Shown: positions 40,914 through 49,524, counted from the first letter of the stretch. The stretch: 64,000 nt of DNA from Chitinophagaceae bacterium (GCA_016719015.1 JADKAZ010000001.1:620001-684000); one strand, 5' to 3'. Notes: a model not told the origin generated them from the letters alone. Program-made: numbers and translations.

Positions 40914-41354
40914 ATGAAACAAACATCTACTAAACAACATTTCAACACTATTCTTGCACTAAGCGTCTTTACAGGCCTGTTTGCTGCACAACCGGTGTTT
41001 GCTGAAGGAAAGCCTTTTAGAATATATGGCCTCACAGCAAATAAACCGGAAGAAGATAAGCCGGCTAAAAAAAATAAAATAAAAGCTGCCGCAAGAACAT
41101 TCTCATCCCTTAACAATAACGCAGTAAAAATCTACCCGGATATTCTCAAAAGAGATATGCATGTGGTAGCCAAGGAAAATGATGGCCGTGAAATAGATTT
41201 TTTTGTATTTGATGTAGAAGGCACCCTTGTACAGCATTATAAAATGAAAGAAAAAGACCACTACAGAATTGCTGGCCTTTCCAGGGGCACTTATGTCTAC
41301 CGTGTTTTTAGTGGTGATGAAGAAACTGCCACCGGCAAATTCGAAATAAGATAA
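40914..41354 (+). CDS. Small exported protein with a T9SS sorting-domain-like fold
   Basis: A 146-residue protein with a signal peptide (LALSVFTGLFAAQPVFA), a short basic linker (DKPAKKNKIKAAARTF) and about 80 residues that look like a type A T9SS C-terminal domain: VKIYPDILKRDMHVVAK, FFVFDVEGTLVQHYKM, IAGLSRGTYVYRVFSGDE. There is no passenger domain. It may be a stand-alone domain with a different job, and it is probably co-transcribed with the barrel gene upstream. Confidence 0.72.
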   Translation: MKQTSTKQHFNTILALSVFTGLFAAQPVFAEGKPFRIYGLTANKPEEDKPAKKNKIKAAARTFSSLNNNAVKIYPDILKRDMHVVAKENDGREIDFFVFDVEGTLVQHYKMKEKDHYRIAGLSRGTYVYRVFSGDEETATGKFEIR

Positions 41355-41385
41355 ACTTTATAGAATAAATTCAACTTTGTCCTGT

Positions 41386-41495
41386 AAGCGGCGGAGAGCT
41401 TAATAAAATCTGATACCCTGGTTGATAAAACCTAATCCGTTCTCTATTGGTACTCTCATTCGTATAAATTTTATTAAACACTCTCTGCCCTGCTT
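41386..41495. repeat. Long-hairpin element, copy 1
   Basis: About 110 bases with near-complementary ends: AAGCGGCGGAGAG with CTCTCTGCCCTGCTT, then TTAATAAAAT with ATTTTATTAA. The interior holds GGTTGATAAAACC. A related copy lies at 41556-41670. It could be a structured RNA or a miniature transposon-like element. Confidence 0.65.
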
Positions 41496-41501
41496 ATGGG
41501 C

Positions 41502-41519
41502 TTCCGATAGCTATCGGAA
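41502..41519. repeat. Perfect palindrome between the hairpin elements
   Basis: TTCCGATAGCTATCGGAA is an exact 18-base palindrome. A related CCGATATCTATCGGG lies inside sucA (about 13878-13892). Confidence 0.8.
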
Positions 41520-41555
41520 TTCTCAATCCGAGCTCTTTTAATTGTCATAACTAAG

Positions 41556-41670
41556 AAACCCGTAAAAGGCAGGAGCGTTGTTAAAATCCGGTATCCCGGG
41601 TGAAAAACCGTTTTACAGACGCACCCTTCTAAAGATTTTACAATGTTATCTTGCCTTTTGCTGCGGGTTT
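41556..41670. repeat. Long-hairpin element, copy 2
   Basis: About 115 bases with pairing ends: AAACCCG with CGGGTTT, AAAAGGCA with TGCCTTTT (offset by one base), TTGTTAAAATC with GATTTTACAA. The left arm GGCAGGAGCGTTGTTAAAAT and the next bases (GGTATCCCGGGTGAAAAACC) resemble copy 1 (GGCGGAGAGCTTAATAAAAT; GATACCCTGGTTGATAAAAC). Together with copy 1 it fills most of the 519-base gap before the Yip1 gene. Confidence 0.65.
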
Positions 41671-41770
41671 TCTGCCTAATCTCCCTCCAACTATCTCCAC
41701 TATTAATTCGTTGTGATCAATCAGTTTAAAAAAAAGCGGCCTTGCCTGTTTTGTTTTTACAAAAAGTACC

Positions 41771-41873
41771 TATATTAGTTTTATAATTAAACCTGAGGGT
41801 GACCTGAACCCACAAAACAGGGGCGAATGCCGAAAAGCCAAACGAGTAGGTACCAAACCAAAATCAACTTACT
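41771..41873 (+). promoter_or_regulatory. Promoter-like site and structured leader of the Yip1 gene
   Basis: TATATTAG (41771-41778) resembles the -7 element. The leader of about 90 bases can pair ACCT (41791-41794) with AGGT (41848-41851), GGGT (41797-41800) with ACCC (41808-41811), and GGC (41822-41824) with GCC (41829-41831) around GAAT. I could not match it to a known riboswitch class. Confidence 0.45.
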
Positions 41874-42485
41874 ATGAACCTTATTGACAGGGCAAAAAAA
41901 ATTCTTTTGACCCCAAAAACAGAATGGGATGTAGTCAACAGTGAAACACCGAACACCCAAAGTATTCTTACCACTTATGTTATTCCGTTAGTGGCAATCG
42001 GTGCTATTGCATCCTTCATAGGATGGGGATTTATTGGAAAGTCTTATAGCTATGGATTTGGAAGCGTAAAAGTATCGGGTGTATCCCTCGGCATCAGATA
42101 TGCCCTGATTGCACTTATTGGCGGAATCGCAGGCTGTTTTCTTCTGGCATTCGTTATCGATGCCCTGGCTCCTACATTTAAATCAGAAAAGGATTTTGGG
42201 CGGTCATTTCAATTAGCTGCCTATTCTTCAACTGCTGGCTGGGTTGGTGCCGTATTGAATATTCTTCCTTCACTCGCAATAATTGGTTCATTGGTGGGCC
42301 TTTATGGTTTATACCTTTTATACTTAGGATTGCCAAAGTTAAAAAAGACTCCGCAAGAGCAAAGCACTGGTTATTTTATTGCAAGTCTTGTAGCAATGAT
42401 TGTTGCTTCTTTTGTAATTGGCTTAATACTGGCAGCAATACTGGTCCCCAAAAGTTCCATCTCAGCCGCCAACATTAACTTTTAG
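41874..42485 (+). CDS. Yip1-family integral membrane protein
   Basis: A 203-residue protein with about five membrane helices (TYVIPLVAIGAIASFIGWGF, YALIALIGGIAGCFLLAF, AGWVGAVLNILPSLAIIG, VGLYGLYLLYLGLPKL, FIASLVAMIVASFVIGLIL). It opens with LIDRAKKILLTPKTEWDVV, the amphipathic start usual for bacterial Yip1 (PF04893) proteins. Its role in bacteria is not known. It is monocistronic, with a long leader and its own terminator. Confidence 0.85.
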   Translation: MNLIDRAKKILLTPKTEWDVVNSETPNTQSILTTYVIPLVAIGAIASFIGWGFIGKSYSYGFGSVKVSGVSLGIRYALIALIGGIAGCFLLAFVIDALAPTFKSEKDFGRSFQLAAYSSTAGWVGAVLNILPSLAIIGSLVGLYGLYLLYLGLPKLKKTPQEQSTGYFIASLVAMIVASFVIGLILAAILVPKSSISAANINF

Positions 42486-42504
42486 TCAACTCTTATAATA
42501 AAAT

Positions 42505-42541
42505 AAAAAAATCCCGCTAATCAAATTGGCGGGATTTTTTA
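42505..42541. terminator. Bidirectional terminator, Yip1 gene and uvrA
   Basis: ATCCCGC (42511-42517) pairs with GCGGGAT (42529-42535), flanked by A and T runs. It serves both convergent genes and overlaps the uvrA stop. Confidence 0.88.
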
Positions 42542-45409
42542 TTTCAATTCCATTTTCAGAAACTGTGCAGTATAACTTTCTTTATTTTTTATCATCCCCT
42601 CCGGCGTTCCTTCAAACAAAATTCTCCCACCTCCATCTCCACCTTCGGGTCCCAGGTCAATAACATGATCAGCCACTTTTATTACATCCATATTATGCTC
42701 TATTACCAAAACCGTATTACCCCTGTCAACCAATTTATTTAAGACATCCAGTAAGTGCTGAATATCTTCAAAGTGTAATCCTGTTGTTGGTTCATCCAGT
42801 ATATAAAAAGTTTTACCTGTATCTCTTTTAGAGAGTTCAGTTGACAGTTTTACCCGCTGCGCTTCTCCGCCGCTTAATGTTACGGCTGATTGCCCCAGCG
42901 TAATATATCCTAACCCCACTTCTTCCAGCACTTTTATCTTGCGGTAGATATAAGGAACGTTCTGAAAAAATTCCACCGCTTCTTCCACGGTCATTTCTAA
43001 TACGTCTGCAATAGATTTTCCTTTATACCGTATCTCCAATGTTTCCCGGTTGTATCGTTTACCATTACATTTTTCGCAATGCACATATACATCCGGCAAA
43101 AAATTCATTTCAATCACCCTCATACCTCCGCCCTCACATACTTCGCACCGGCCGCTTTTCACATTGAAAGAAAAACGGCCCGCCGTATAACCCCTGATCT
43201 TTGATTCCGGAATAGAGGCAAACAATGTCCTTATCTCTGTAAAGAAGCCACAATAAGTTGCCGGGTTGCTCCTCGGTGTTCTTCCAATGGGGGACTGATC
43301 TATTTCTATTACTTTATCGATATACTCTAATCCGGTTACCGATTTAAATTCCAACGGAGTCATTTTAGACCCATAAGCATGTTTGGAAAGAATCGGATAC
43401 AGCGTTTCATTAATAAAAGTTGATTTGCCGCTACCGCTTACCCCGGTTACACAAATAAATTTGCCTAAGGGGAATTTTGCTTCCACATTCTGAAGATTAT
43501 TTCCTTTTGCACCTTTTAATTCCAGGAATTTTCCATTGCCGGCTCTTCTCTCTTTCGGAACAGTAATCCGATGATGTCCATTCAGATAACCTGAAGTAAG
43601 CGTATCCAACTTTAATAATTCTGCAGGTGTGCCCTGTGCTACAATTTTACCGCCATGAAAACCTGCTTTGGGACCAATATCAATTAAATGATCGGCCGCC
43701 AGCATAATATCTTTATCATGTTCCACTACTATAACGCTGTTACCAATATCCCGGAGATTTTTTAATGCATCAATCAACCGGTGATTGTCCCGTTGGTGCA
43801 ACCCGATCGAAGGTTCATCCAATATATAAGTGATACCCTGCAATTGTGACCCGATTTGTGTAGCCAGCCGTATCCGCTGCGATTCCCCACCGCTCAATGT
43901 TTTAGAAGGCCGGAATAAAGTGAGGTAAGTCAAGCCCACATCTAAAAGGAACTGTAATCTTTCTCTTATTTCTTTTAGTACATCCTTTGCAATCGCCTTC
44001 TGCTTATTATCAAGCATCAGCTCAATACCATCAAACCAGGCAGCAAGATTATCCAGGTTCATATTGCTGAGATCGGCAATATTTCTCCCATTTACTTTAA
44101 ACCAAAGACTTTCTTTTTTCAATCGCTGACCATTACAAGTAGTACAATTAGTAAATGTCATAAACTGCTGCACCCATTCCCGTAAAGCCTCGGTACTGGT
44201 AGATGAAGCAAACCACCGTTTAAGCATCGGAATGATACCTTCATAGCTGCCGGTGTATTCATGCGGAATAGTTTCATCGTTTACATCCACTTCCAGGGAT
44301 GGACTTATAGCTTTATCACCAAATAAAAGTAAATCCAGCTGCTCTTTAGGAAGCTCTTTAATAGGTTTATCTAATTTAATCTTATACTGTTTGGCAAATG
44401 CAGTTACCTGATTAAAAACACTGGCATTTCTCTCTTCACCCAATGGTGCAATACCACCTTCCTTTACACTTTTGGATGTATCGGAAAGCACTTCACTCAA
44501 GTCAATGGTATATACATTTCCCAAACCTTTACATACCGGACAGGCACCATAAGGCGAGTTGAATGAAAATGCATTCGGAGAAGGTTCTTCATAACTGATT
44601 CCTGTGTCTTCACACATCAGCAACTTGGAGTATTGGATAAATTTTGAATCGTCAATGAGCAAAAACATCAGGTCTTTCCCCAGTTTCAATGTTTGTTGTA
44701 CACTCTGGCTCAATCTTGATTTCAGTTCATCCGTTACCTGCAACCTGTCCACCACCAGTTCTATATCATGAATTACATACCTGTCAACCTGCATTTTTGG
44801 GGCGATGTCTTTTACTTCTCCATCTACCCTCACTTTCAGGAATCCTTTCTTTCTCACATCCTCAAATAATTCACGGTAGTGTCCCTTGCGGCCTCTTACC
44901 AGTGGAGCCAAGAGGGCAATTTTCTTGCCTTTATACTTATTAAAAATATTTTCAACAATTTCCTCTTCGCTCCATTTTACCATTCGCTTCCCGGTGTTGT
45001 AGGAATATGCCTCGCCGATCCTGGCAAATAACAGGCGGAGAAAATCATATATCTCCGTAACTGTTCCCACTGTTGATCGGGGATTTTTGTTGGTTGTCTT
45101 TTGTTCAATGGAAATAACAGGAGAAAGACCGGTGATTTTATCTACATCCGGACGTTCCATATCTCCCATAAATTGCCGGGCATAGGCACCAAAAGTTTCC
45201 ATGTAGCGTCGCTGTCCTTCCGAATAAATGGTATCAAAAGCTAATGAAGACTTACCGCTGCCACTTATACCAGTAATAACAACCAGTTTATTTTTGGGGA
45301 TAGAAATGTCAATATTTTTCAGGTTATGCACCCGGGCACCAAAAACCTCAATAAATTCATGATTGGCCTGCTCTTCCGTAGTTGTTCCGTTATTCTTCTT
45401 TGTTGCCAT
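42539..45409 (-). CDS. uvrA: Excinuclease ABC subunit A
   Basis: UvrA finds DNA lesions and loads UvrB for nucleotide excision repair. The 956-residue protein contains two ABC ATPase modules: Walker A GISGSGKSS (47-55) and GVSGSGKST later, signatures LSGGESQRIRLA and LSGGEAQRVKLS. It also has zinc-binding CxxC pairs (CPVCKGLGNVY, CEVCEGGGMR with CEKCNGKR). I chose the ATG at 45409 (MATKKNNGTTTEE), which gives the usual length. The frame extends to 45523 but that extra piece overlaps a TATCTTCG promoter-like site and is not UvrA-like. Confidence 0.96.
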   Translation of the reverse strand: MATKKNNGTTTEEQANHEFIEVFGARVHNLKNIDISIPKNKLVVITGISGSGKSSLAFDTIYSEGQRRYMETFGAYARQFMGDMERPDVDKITGLSPVISIEQKTTNKNPRSTVGTVTEIYDFLRLLFARIGEAYSYNTGKRMVKWSEEEIVENIFNKYKGKKIALLAPLVRGRKGHYRELFEDVRKKGFLKVRVDGEVKDIAPKMQVDRYVIHDIELVVDRLQVTDELKSRLSQSVQQTLKLGKDLMFLLIDDSKFIQYSKLLMCEDTGISYEEPSPNAFSFNSPYGACPVCKGLGNVYTIDLSEVLSDTSKSVKEGGIAPLGEERNASVFNQVTAFAKQYKIKLDKPIKELPKEQLDLLLFGDKAISPSLEVDVNDETIPHEYTGSYEGIIPMLKRWFASSTSTEALREWVQQFMTFTNCTTCNGQRLKKESLWFKVNGRNIADLSNMNLDNLAAWFDGIELMLDNKQKAIAKDVLKEIRERLQFLLDVGLTYLTLFRPSKTLSGGESQRIRLATQIGSQLQGITYILDEPSIGLHQRDNHRLIDALKNLRDIGNSVIVVEHDKDIMLAADHLIDIGPKAGFHGGKIVAQGTPAELLKLDTLTSGYLNGHHRITVPKERRAGNGKFLELKGAKGNNLQNVEAKFPLGKFICVTGVSGSGKSTFINETLYPILSKHAYGSKMTPLEFKSVTGLEYIDKVIEIDQSPIGRTPRSNPATYCGFFTEIRTLFASIPESKIRGYTAGRFSFNVKSGRCEVCEGGGMRVIEMNFLPDVYVHCEKCNGKRYNRETLEIRYKGKSIADVLEMTVEEAVEFFQNVPYIYRKIKVLEEVGLGYITLGQSAVTLSGGEAQRVKLSTELSKRDTGKTFYILDEPTTGLHFEDIQHLLDVLNKLVDRGNTVLVIEHNMDVIKVADHVIDLGPEGGDGGGRILFEGTPEGMIKNKESYTAQFLKMELK

Positions 45410-45424
45410 AGTAATAGGGGATTG

Positions 45425-45432
45425 CGAAGATA
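45425..45432 (-). promoter_or_regulatory. Variant -7 element for uvrA
   Basis: Minus-strand TATCTTCG differs at one position from TAnnTTTG and lies 16 bases before the ATG. The same variant form (TACCTTCG) occurs before gap. Confidence 0.35.
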
Positions 45433-45558
45433 CTATTTCGTTATCCTTATGAAGACATTGGTTTACCACCGGTGAAAGACAACAGAGGTGACCGAAATCA
45501 GCCGGTCCGGTAGCTGTAATCATAGCCAGCTGTTTAGGATTTAAGTTGCTTTAATGCT

Positions 45559-47205
45559 GTGACTCCTCCACAACATCCCCCAATAATTATAAACAGGCCA
45601 TCTGATCTCCCAGGAATCAAACCTCCTGAAAATGCACTCAAACAATGGAAAGCAAAAGACATTGTGAAATATCATGATGCCCTCCTCTCAGTAATGGCAT
45701 GGCCGGAAAATAAAGAACAACTGCAGCAGGCAAAAACAGAAATGGTCCGGTTGACTTCCATCATAAAGGAAATTATTTCGGTTGACAAAATGATGGATTA
45801 CAAGTTGAGCGGTTCAGGAATAGCAGGTACTGAGCTTACAGGCTGTTTCAGTTATGCAATTACCAGGTGGCTGGTGAACGATTTTAGTAATGATTTAGAA
45901 CTGCACAGCAGCGAAGCCAACCCCGAAACAGTAAGGCTGTTTTTTCTTCAACTGATTCCTTCTATAGAATATGAAAGCGTTACAACCGGAGAGTTGGGTC
46001 TCATACAACGGATCAGAAAAATAAAAGGAAAGAATAATTCCACGGACATTAAATGGTTAATAAGTCTTTTTGAAACGGTTGCCATCTCCTATCATGCAAA
46101 AGAATTCCTTTTCAATGAACTAAAAATATTTGTTACCTGGAAATTGAATCTTCCTTTCGCTAGCCGTAGCTATAGCTGTCTGCCGCAAAAAAATATTTTT
46201 TATGATCCAAAACTCCTAAAGGCCACTGATGTTAAAAAGATTGGGCAAAGAAAACTTCCTTTACCCAACCGGTTATCCATCAAACAAAAAAAACAGCTTG
46301 TTGATGTTGCAAAATCAACATTACTTTTTATCTACCGGGAAACAGATCCATTCACATTTGCTTCTGCCGATGCAGTAAAATTATTTACGCTGGAAAAAGG
46401 TTACAGTATTGGGTTGTACAGTATGCAAAAGGGGCACCGGCTCTCCATCGAGTCTTATATCGGATATCTTGTTTTCAAAAACGGGATACCCGTTTCGTAT
46501 GGAGGAGGTTGGATATTTGGTAAACGCTGCCAGTTTGGAATCAACATCCTTGAACCATTCCGTGGTAGCGAATCGGGGTATATTTTTTCTCTATTAATCA
46601 GGGTATATCATCAATATTTTGACGTAAACAGATTTGTTGTTAAGCCCTACCAATTTGGTAAAAACAATAAAGAAGCACTAAAATCCGGGGCTTTCTGGTT
46701 TTACTATAAACACGGCTTCCGGCCTGAAGATGTCCAGTTACAAAAGTTGGCAGATGATGAGTGGGATAAAAAAGCAATAGATAAAAGATACCGAACGTCC
46801 ATTGATCTGTTAAAAAAATTTACTTCCTCTAACCTTGTACTGCTACTTTCTAAAAAATCAGTTCCGGTTTTTGACGCATCAGTGGTCAGTCTTGCAATTA
46901 CTTCGTATATCAATCAACAATTCAATGGTAACAGGAATAAGGCTGTAGCTGCATCGGAGAAAAAAACAATAACAGAATTAAACATAAAGAATCTCACTAG
47001 CTGGAATACATATGAAAGAGAAGCTTTGATACAATGGAGTTTATTAGTTCAGGCCATGCTGGATCTTAGCAAGTGGAAGATGGAGGAAAAGAAACAGTTG
47101 CTAAAGCTTATAAAGTCGAAGGGAGATGATGAGGAACTGAACTTTATAAAAATGCTACAAGGACACCGTCGATTATGGAAAGAACTCTGTAATAAATTGA
47201 GCTGA
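45559..47205 (+). CDS. Uncharacterised 548-residue protein with GNAT-like core
   Basis: I do not recognise the family. The N-terminal half is helical and charged (KQWKAKDIVKYHDALLSVMA, MVRLTSIIKEIISVDKM). Residues of about 270-400 look like an acetyltransferase fold: YIGYLVFKNGIPVSYGGGW (paired strands), then INILEPFRGSESGYIFSLL, where RGSESG sits where GNATs bind acetyl-CoA, then AFWFYYKHGFRPED like the GNAT C-terminal strand. The C-terminus is helical again (MEEKKQLLKLIKSKGDDEE). No signal peptide is seen. The only fitting start is a GTG at 45559, head-to-head with uvrA and about 150 bases from its ATG. Confidence 0.72.
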   Translation: MTPPQHPPIIINRPSDLPGIKPPENALKQWKAKDIVKYHDALLSVMAWPENKEQLQQAKTEMVRLTSIIKEIISVDKMMDYKLSGSGIAGTELTGCFSYAITRWLVNDFSNDLELHSSEANPETVRLFFLQLIPSIEYESVTTGELGLIQRIRKIKGKNNSTDIKWLISLFETVAISYHAKEFLFNELKIFVTWKLNLPFASRSYSCLPQKNIFYDPKLLKATDVKKIGQRKLPLPNRLSIKQKKQLVDVAKSTLLFIYRETDPFTFASADAVKLFTLEKGYSIGLYSMQKGHRLSIESYIGYLVFKNGIPVSYGGGWIFGKRCQFGINILEPFRGSESGYIFSLLIRVYHQYFDVNRFVVKPYQFGKNNKEALKSGAFWFYYKHGFRPEDVQLQKLADDEWDKKAIDKRYRTSIDLLKKFTSSNLVLLLSKKSVPVFDASVVSLAITSYINQQFNGNRNKAVAASEKKTITELNIKNLTSWNTYEREALIQWSLLVQAMLDLSKWKMEEKKQLLKLIKSKGDDEELNFIKMLQGHRRLWKELCNKLS

Positions 47206-47289
47206 GTTAGCTTAATAGTTGATAAATATTCTTCTGCTTCACTAAGAAAAAGTATACATTTTGCCAACCTTTCTTTATTCTTGAAAATG

Positions 47290-47297
47290 TACCTTTG
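47290..47297 (+). promoter_or_regulatory. -7 element for the glycosyltransferase gene
   Basis: TACCTTTG matches TAnnTTTG exactly and lies 18 bases before the ATG. The nearest TTTG upstream is at a longer than usual distance. Confidence 0.5.
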
Positions 47298-47314
47298 CCC
47301 CAACATTCAAAACC

Positions 47315-48283
47315 ATGCGGGAATTATCAGTTGTTATCACAGTAATGAACGAGGAGGAGAATATTAAACCTTTGTTGGAATCTGTTCGTTCCGCATTAAG
47401 CGGTATTGATTACGAAGTGGTACTGGTAGATGACGGTTCAGCAGACAAAACCAAACAACAGATACTTGAACACACTGATGACAGAACAGTTTTAGTGGAA
47501 CTGAGAAAAAACTACGGGCAAAGTACGGCTATGACTGCAGGCATTGATTATTCCCGTGGCAGGTATGTCGCCCTGTTAGACGGCGATTTACAAAATGACC
47601 CCACTGATATTCCTGCTATGCTGGAATTACTAAAAAAAGAAGATTGGGATGTAGTGGCTGGCAACCGGAAGAATCGCAAAGACGGATTTATTCTCCGGAA
47701 AATACCGAGCAAAATTGCCAATGCACTTATTCGTAAGATGACCGGCGTTTATATAAAAGACTATGGTTGCACATTAAAAATTTTTAAAAGAGAAATTGCA
47801 GAAGAGCTTGGCTTGTATGGAGAATTACATCGCTTTATACCGGTCCTAGCCAAACTTCAGGGTGCAAAAATTACACAGGTAGATGTAAAACATCATGCCC
47901 GGATTCACGGGAAAAGTAAATACGGCATCAACCGTACTTTTAAAGTGATGAGTGACCTGGTGCTGATGGTATTTATGCGGAAGTATATGCAAAAACCCAT
48001 GCATCTTTTTGGACCTATTGGTTTCGTAAGCTTCGGCATTGGTGTCCTTATTAATATATACCTGCTCGCCTTAAAAATAATGGGCCAGGATATTGGTGGC
48101 AAACCCCTGCTTATCCTTGGGCTGATATTACTGATAGGTGGCATTCAATTTATTACTATTGGCATTGTAGCTGACATCAACACAAGAACGTATTTCGAAT
48201 CACAGAACAAGAAGACGTATAATGTAAGGAAGGTTTATCATGCTAAAAAAGAGATCAACCATACATCAGATGTGATGATGTAA
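47315..48283 (+). CDS. Glycosyltransferase family 2, polyprenyl-phosphate sugar transferase type
   Basis: A 322-residue membrane-bound GT2 enzyme, probably moving a sugar from a nucleotide donor onto a polyprenyl phosphate (DPM1/ArnC/GtrB-like). The GT-A domain shows VITVMNEEENI, VLVDDGSADKT and the metal site LLDGDLQNDP, with ARIHGKSKYGINRT before two C-terminal membrane hairpin helices (FGPIGFVSFGIGVLINIYLL, LLILGLILLIGGIQFITIGI). The stop abuts the stop of the convergent epimerase gene. The donor and final glycan are unknown. Confidence 0.9.
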   Translation: MRELSVVITVMNEEENIKPLLESVRSALSGIDYEVVLVDDGSADKTKQQILEHTDDRTVLVELRKNYGQSTAMTAGIDYSRGRYVALLDGDLQNDPTDIPAMLELLKKEDWDVVAGNRKNRKDGFILRKIPSKIANALIRKMTGVYIKDYGCTLKIFKREIAEELGLYGELHRFIPVLAKLQGAKITQVDVKHHARIHGKSKYGINRTFKVMSDLVLMVFMRKYMQKPMHLFGPIGFVSFGIGVLINIYLLALKIMGQDIGGKPLLILGLILLIGGIQFITIGIVADINTRTYFESQNKKTYNVRKVYHAKKEINHTSDVMM

Positions 48284-49255
48284 TTACCGTAACAACAACT
48301 CTTCATTTTCCTTAAACCACTCATAGAATTTTTTTAACCCGTCATTCAGTTTAGTTTGCGGATTATAGCCTAACAGTTTTTTTGCCTTTGAAATATCTGC
48401 AAAAGTCGTTGGTACATCGCCGGGTTGTTCAGGATATCTTTCAATTACAGCTTTTTTCCCAATAACCTCCTCGATGGCAACAATAAGATCTTGTAACGAA
48501 ATAGTATAATTATTACCCAGGTTGATAATCTCAAAGTCAGATTGATCATATTTCATTGCTGCCAGTATTCCCTGCACGGTATCATCTACATAGGTATAAT
48601 CACGGCTGGTGCTTCCATCACCATACATGGTAATCGGGTCTCCCTTAAGGATAGCTTTTGTAAATTTATGGATGGCAAGGTCGGGACGTTGCCCCGGTCC
48701 ATATACCGTAAAGAAACGTAAGGCAATGAAACGAATCCCAAAAAGCCTGCTATATACATGGCCCAGCATTTCGCCGGACAATTTAGTCATCGCATAAGTA
48801 CTGATTGGCATCAATTGCTCATCTTCTTTCCATGGAAAATGATCATTAATACCATACACACTGCTGCTGGATGCAAAAACAAATTGCTTCATGTTTCTTT
48901 CTCTGGCAAGCTCCAGCATATTTTGCAAACCGATAACATTGGTTTGCTGATAAGCCAGGGGATTTTGAATACTTGGCCTCACTCCGGCCTTTGCAGCAAT
49001 ATGTACAATCGTATCTATCGTTTCGGGAATTAATGCTGACAATTCCCCTGCAGCGGTAAGTGCAATGTCGGTATATAAAAAATGGAAGTCCGGATTCGAT
49101 TTGAACTCCCGGATATTAAACTGTTTTATATCGGCAGAATAAAACGGATCGAAATTATCAATACAGGTAATTTTTACCCCGGCATTGTCCTGAAACAATT
49201 TCCGGATAAGATTACTGCCTATAAATCCCGCCCCGCCTGTTATTAAAATATGCAT
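48284..49255 (-). CDS. NAD-dependent sugar-nucleotide epimerase/dehydratase
   Basis: A 323-residue extended short-chain dehydrogenase: NAD-binding GGAGFIGSNLIRKLF, the Ser in FASSSSVYG, and the catalytic pair YAMTK. GVRPSIQNPLAYQQTNVIG and RFFTVYGPGQRPDLAIHKF are typical of UDP-glucuronate 4-epimerase and related GalE-like enzymes. Substrate assignment stays open. It ends back-to-back with the GT2 gene and may act in the same surface-glycan pathway, though the two are on opposite strands. Confidence 0.88.
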   Translation of the reverse strand: MHILITGGAGFIGSNLIRKLFQDNAGVKITCIDNFDPFYSADIKQFNIREFKSNPDFHFLYTDIALTAAGELSALIPETIDTIVHIAAKAGVRPSIQNPLAYQQTNVIGLQNMLELARERNMKQFVFASSSSVYGINDHFPWKEDEQLMPISTYAMTKLSGEMLGHVYSRLFGIRFIALRFFTVYGPGQRPDLAIHKFTKAILKGDPITMYGDGSTSRDYTYVDDTVQGILAAMKYDQSDFEIINLGNNYTISLQDLIVAIEEVIGKKAVIERYPEQPGDVPTTFADISKAKKLLGYNPQTKLNDGLKKFYEWFKENEELLLR

Positions 49256-49282
49256 GAGAAAATGAAATATCCCGCAAAATAG

Positions 49283-49308
49283 AAAATCCTGCCAATTGGC
49301 AGGATTTT
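49283..49308 (-). terminator. Terminator of tRNA-Pro
   Basis: A perfect palindrome, AAAATCCTGCCAA / TTGGCAGGATTTT, lies ten bases after the tRNA end on the minus strand. Confidence 0.75.
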
Positions 49309-49317
49309 CTGAGTAAG

Positions 49318-49391
49318 TCGGGAAGACAGGATTCGAACCTGCGACCCCCTGGTCCCAAACCAGGTGCGCTACCGGCCTGCGCTACTTCCCG
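49318..49391 (-). tRNA. tRNA-Pro (TGG)
   Basis: A complete cloverleaf on the minus strand: acceptor CGGGAAG with CTTCCCG, anticodon TGG in TTTGGGA, T arm AGGTTCGAATCCT. CCA is not encoded (CTT follows the discriminator A). Confidence 0.96.
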
Positions 49392-49406
49392 AACATTTTG
49401 GGAGTG

Positions 49407-49414
49407 CAAATATA
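49407..49414 (-). promoter_or_regulatory. -7 element of tRNA-Pro
   Basis: Minus-strand TATATTTG followed by CACTCCC, the same start-site bases as the 16S-proximal rRNA promoter. No clear -33 TTTG. Confidence 0.55.
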
Positions 49415-49463
49415 ACAGCTTCCTGTCTTATTTACTGTTTATTTTTAAAGAAGATCTAAAGAA

Positions 49464-49506
49464 GAAAAATGCGGGAACAAGCTGATAAATCAGCTGGTTC
49501 CCGCAT
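49464..49506 (-). terminator. Terminator of the astacin-like protease gene
   Basis: ATGCGGGAAC pairs with GTTCCCGCAT, with an inner AGCTGAT/ATCAGCT stem, followed by a T run on the minus strand. Confidence 0.85.
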
Positions 49507-49524
49507 TAAACTATATGAACACCA

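Noticed and set aside
41790..41856. Leader of the Yip1 gene as a c-di-AMP (ydaO) or c-di-GMP riboswitch
   Set aside because: A few short words look alike (GGGGCGAAT, GTAGGT), but the order and the core of either consensus are not there; kept only as an unnamed structured leader.
45410..45523. Upstream extension of uvrA (start at 45523)
   Set aside because: The extra 38 residues are not UvrA-like, overlap a promoter-like site, and the ATG at 45409 gives the normal length.
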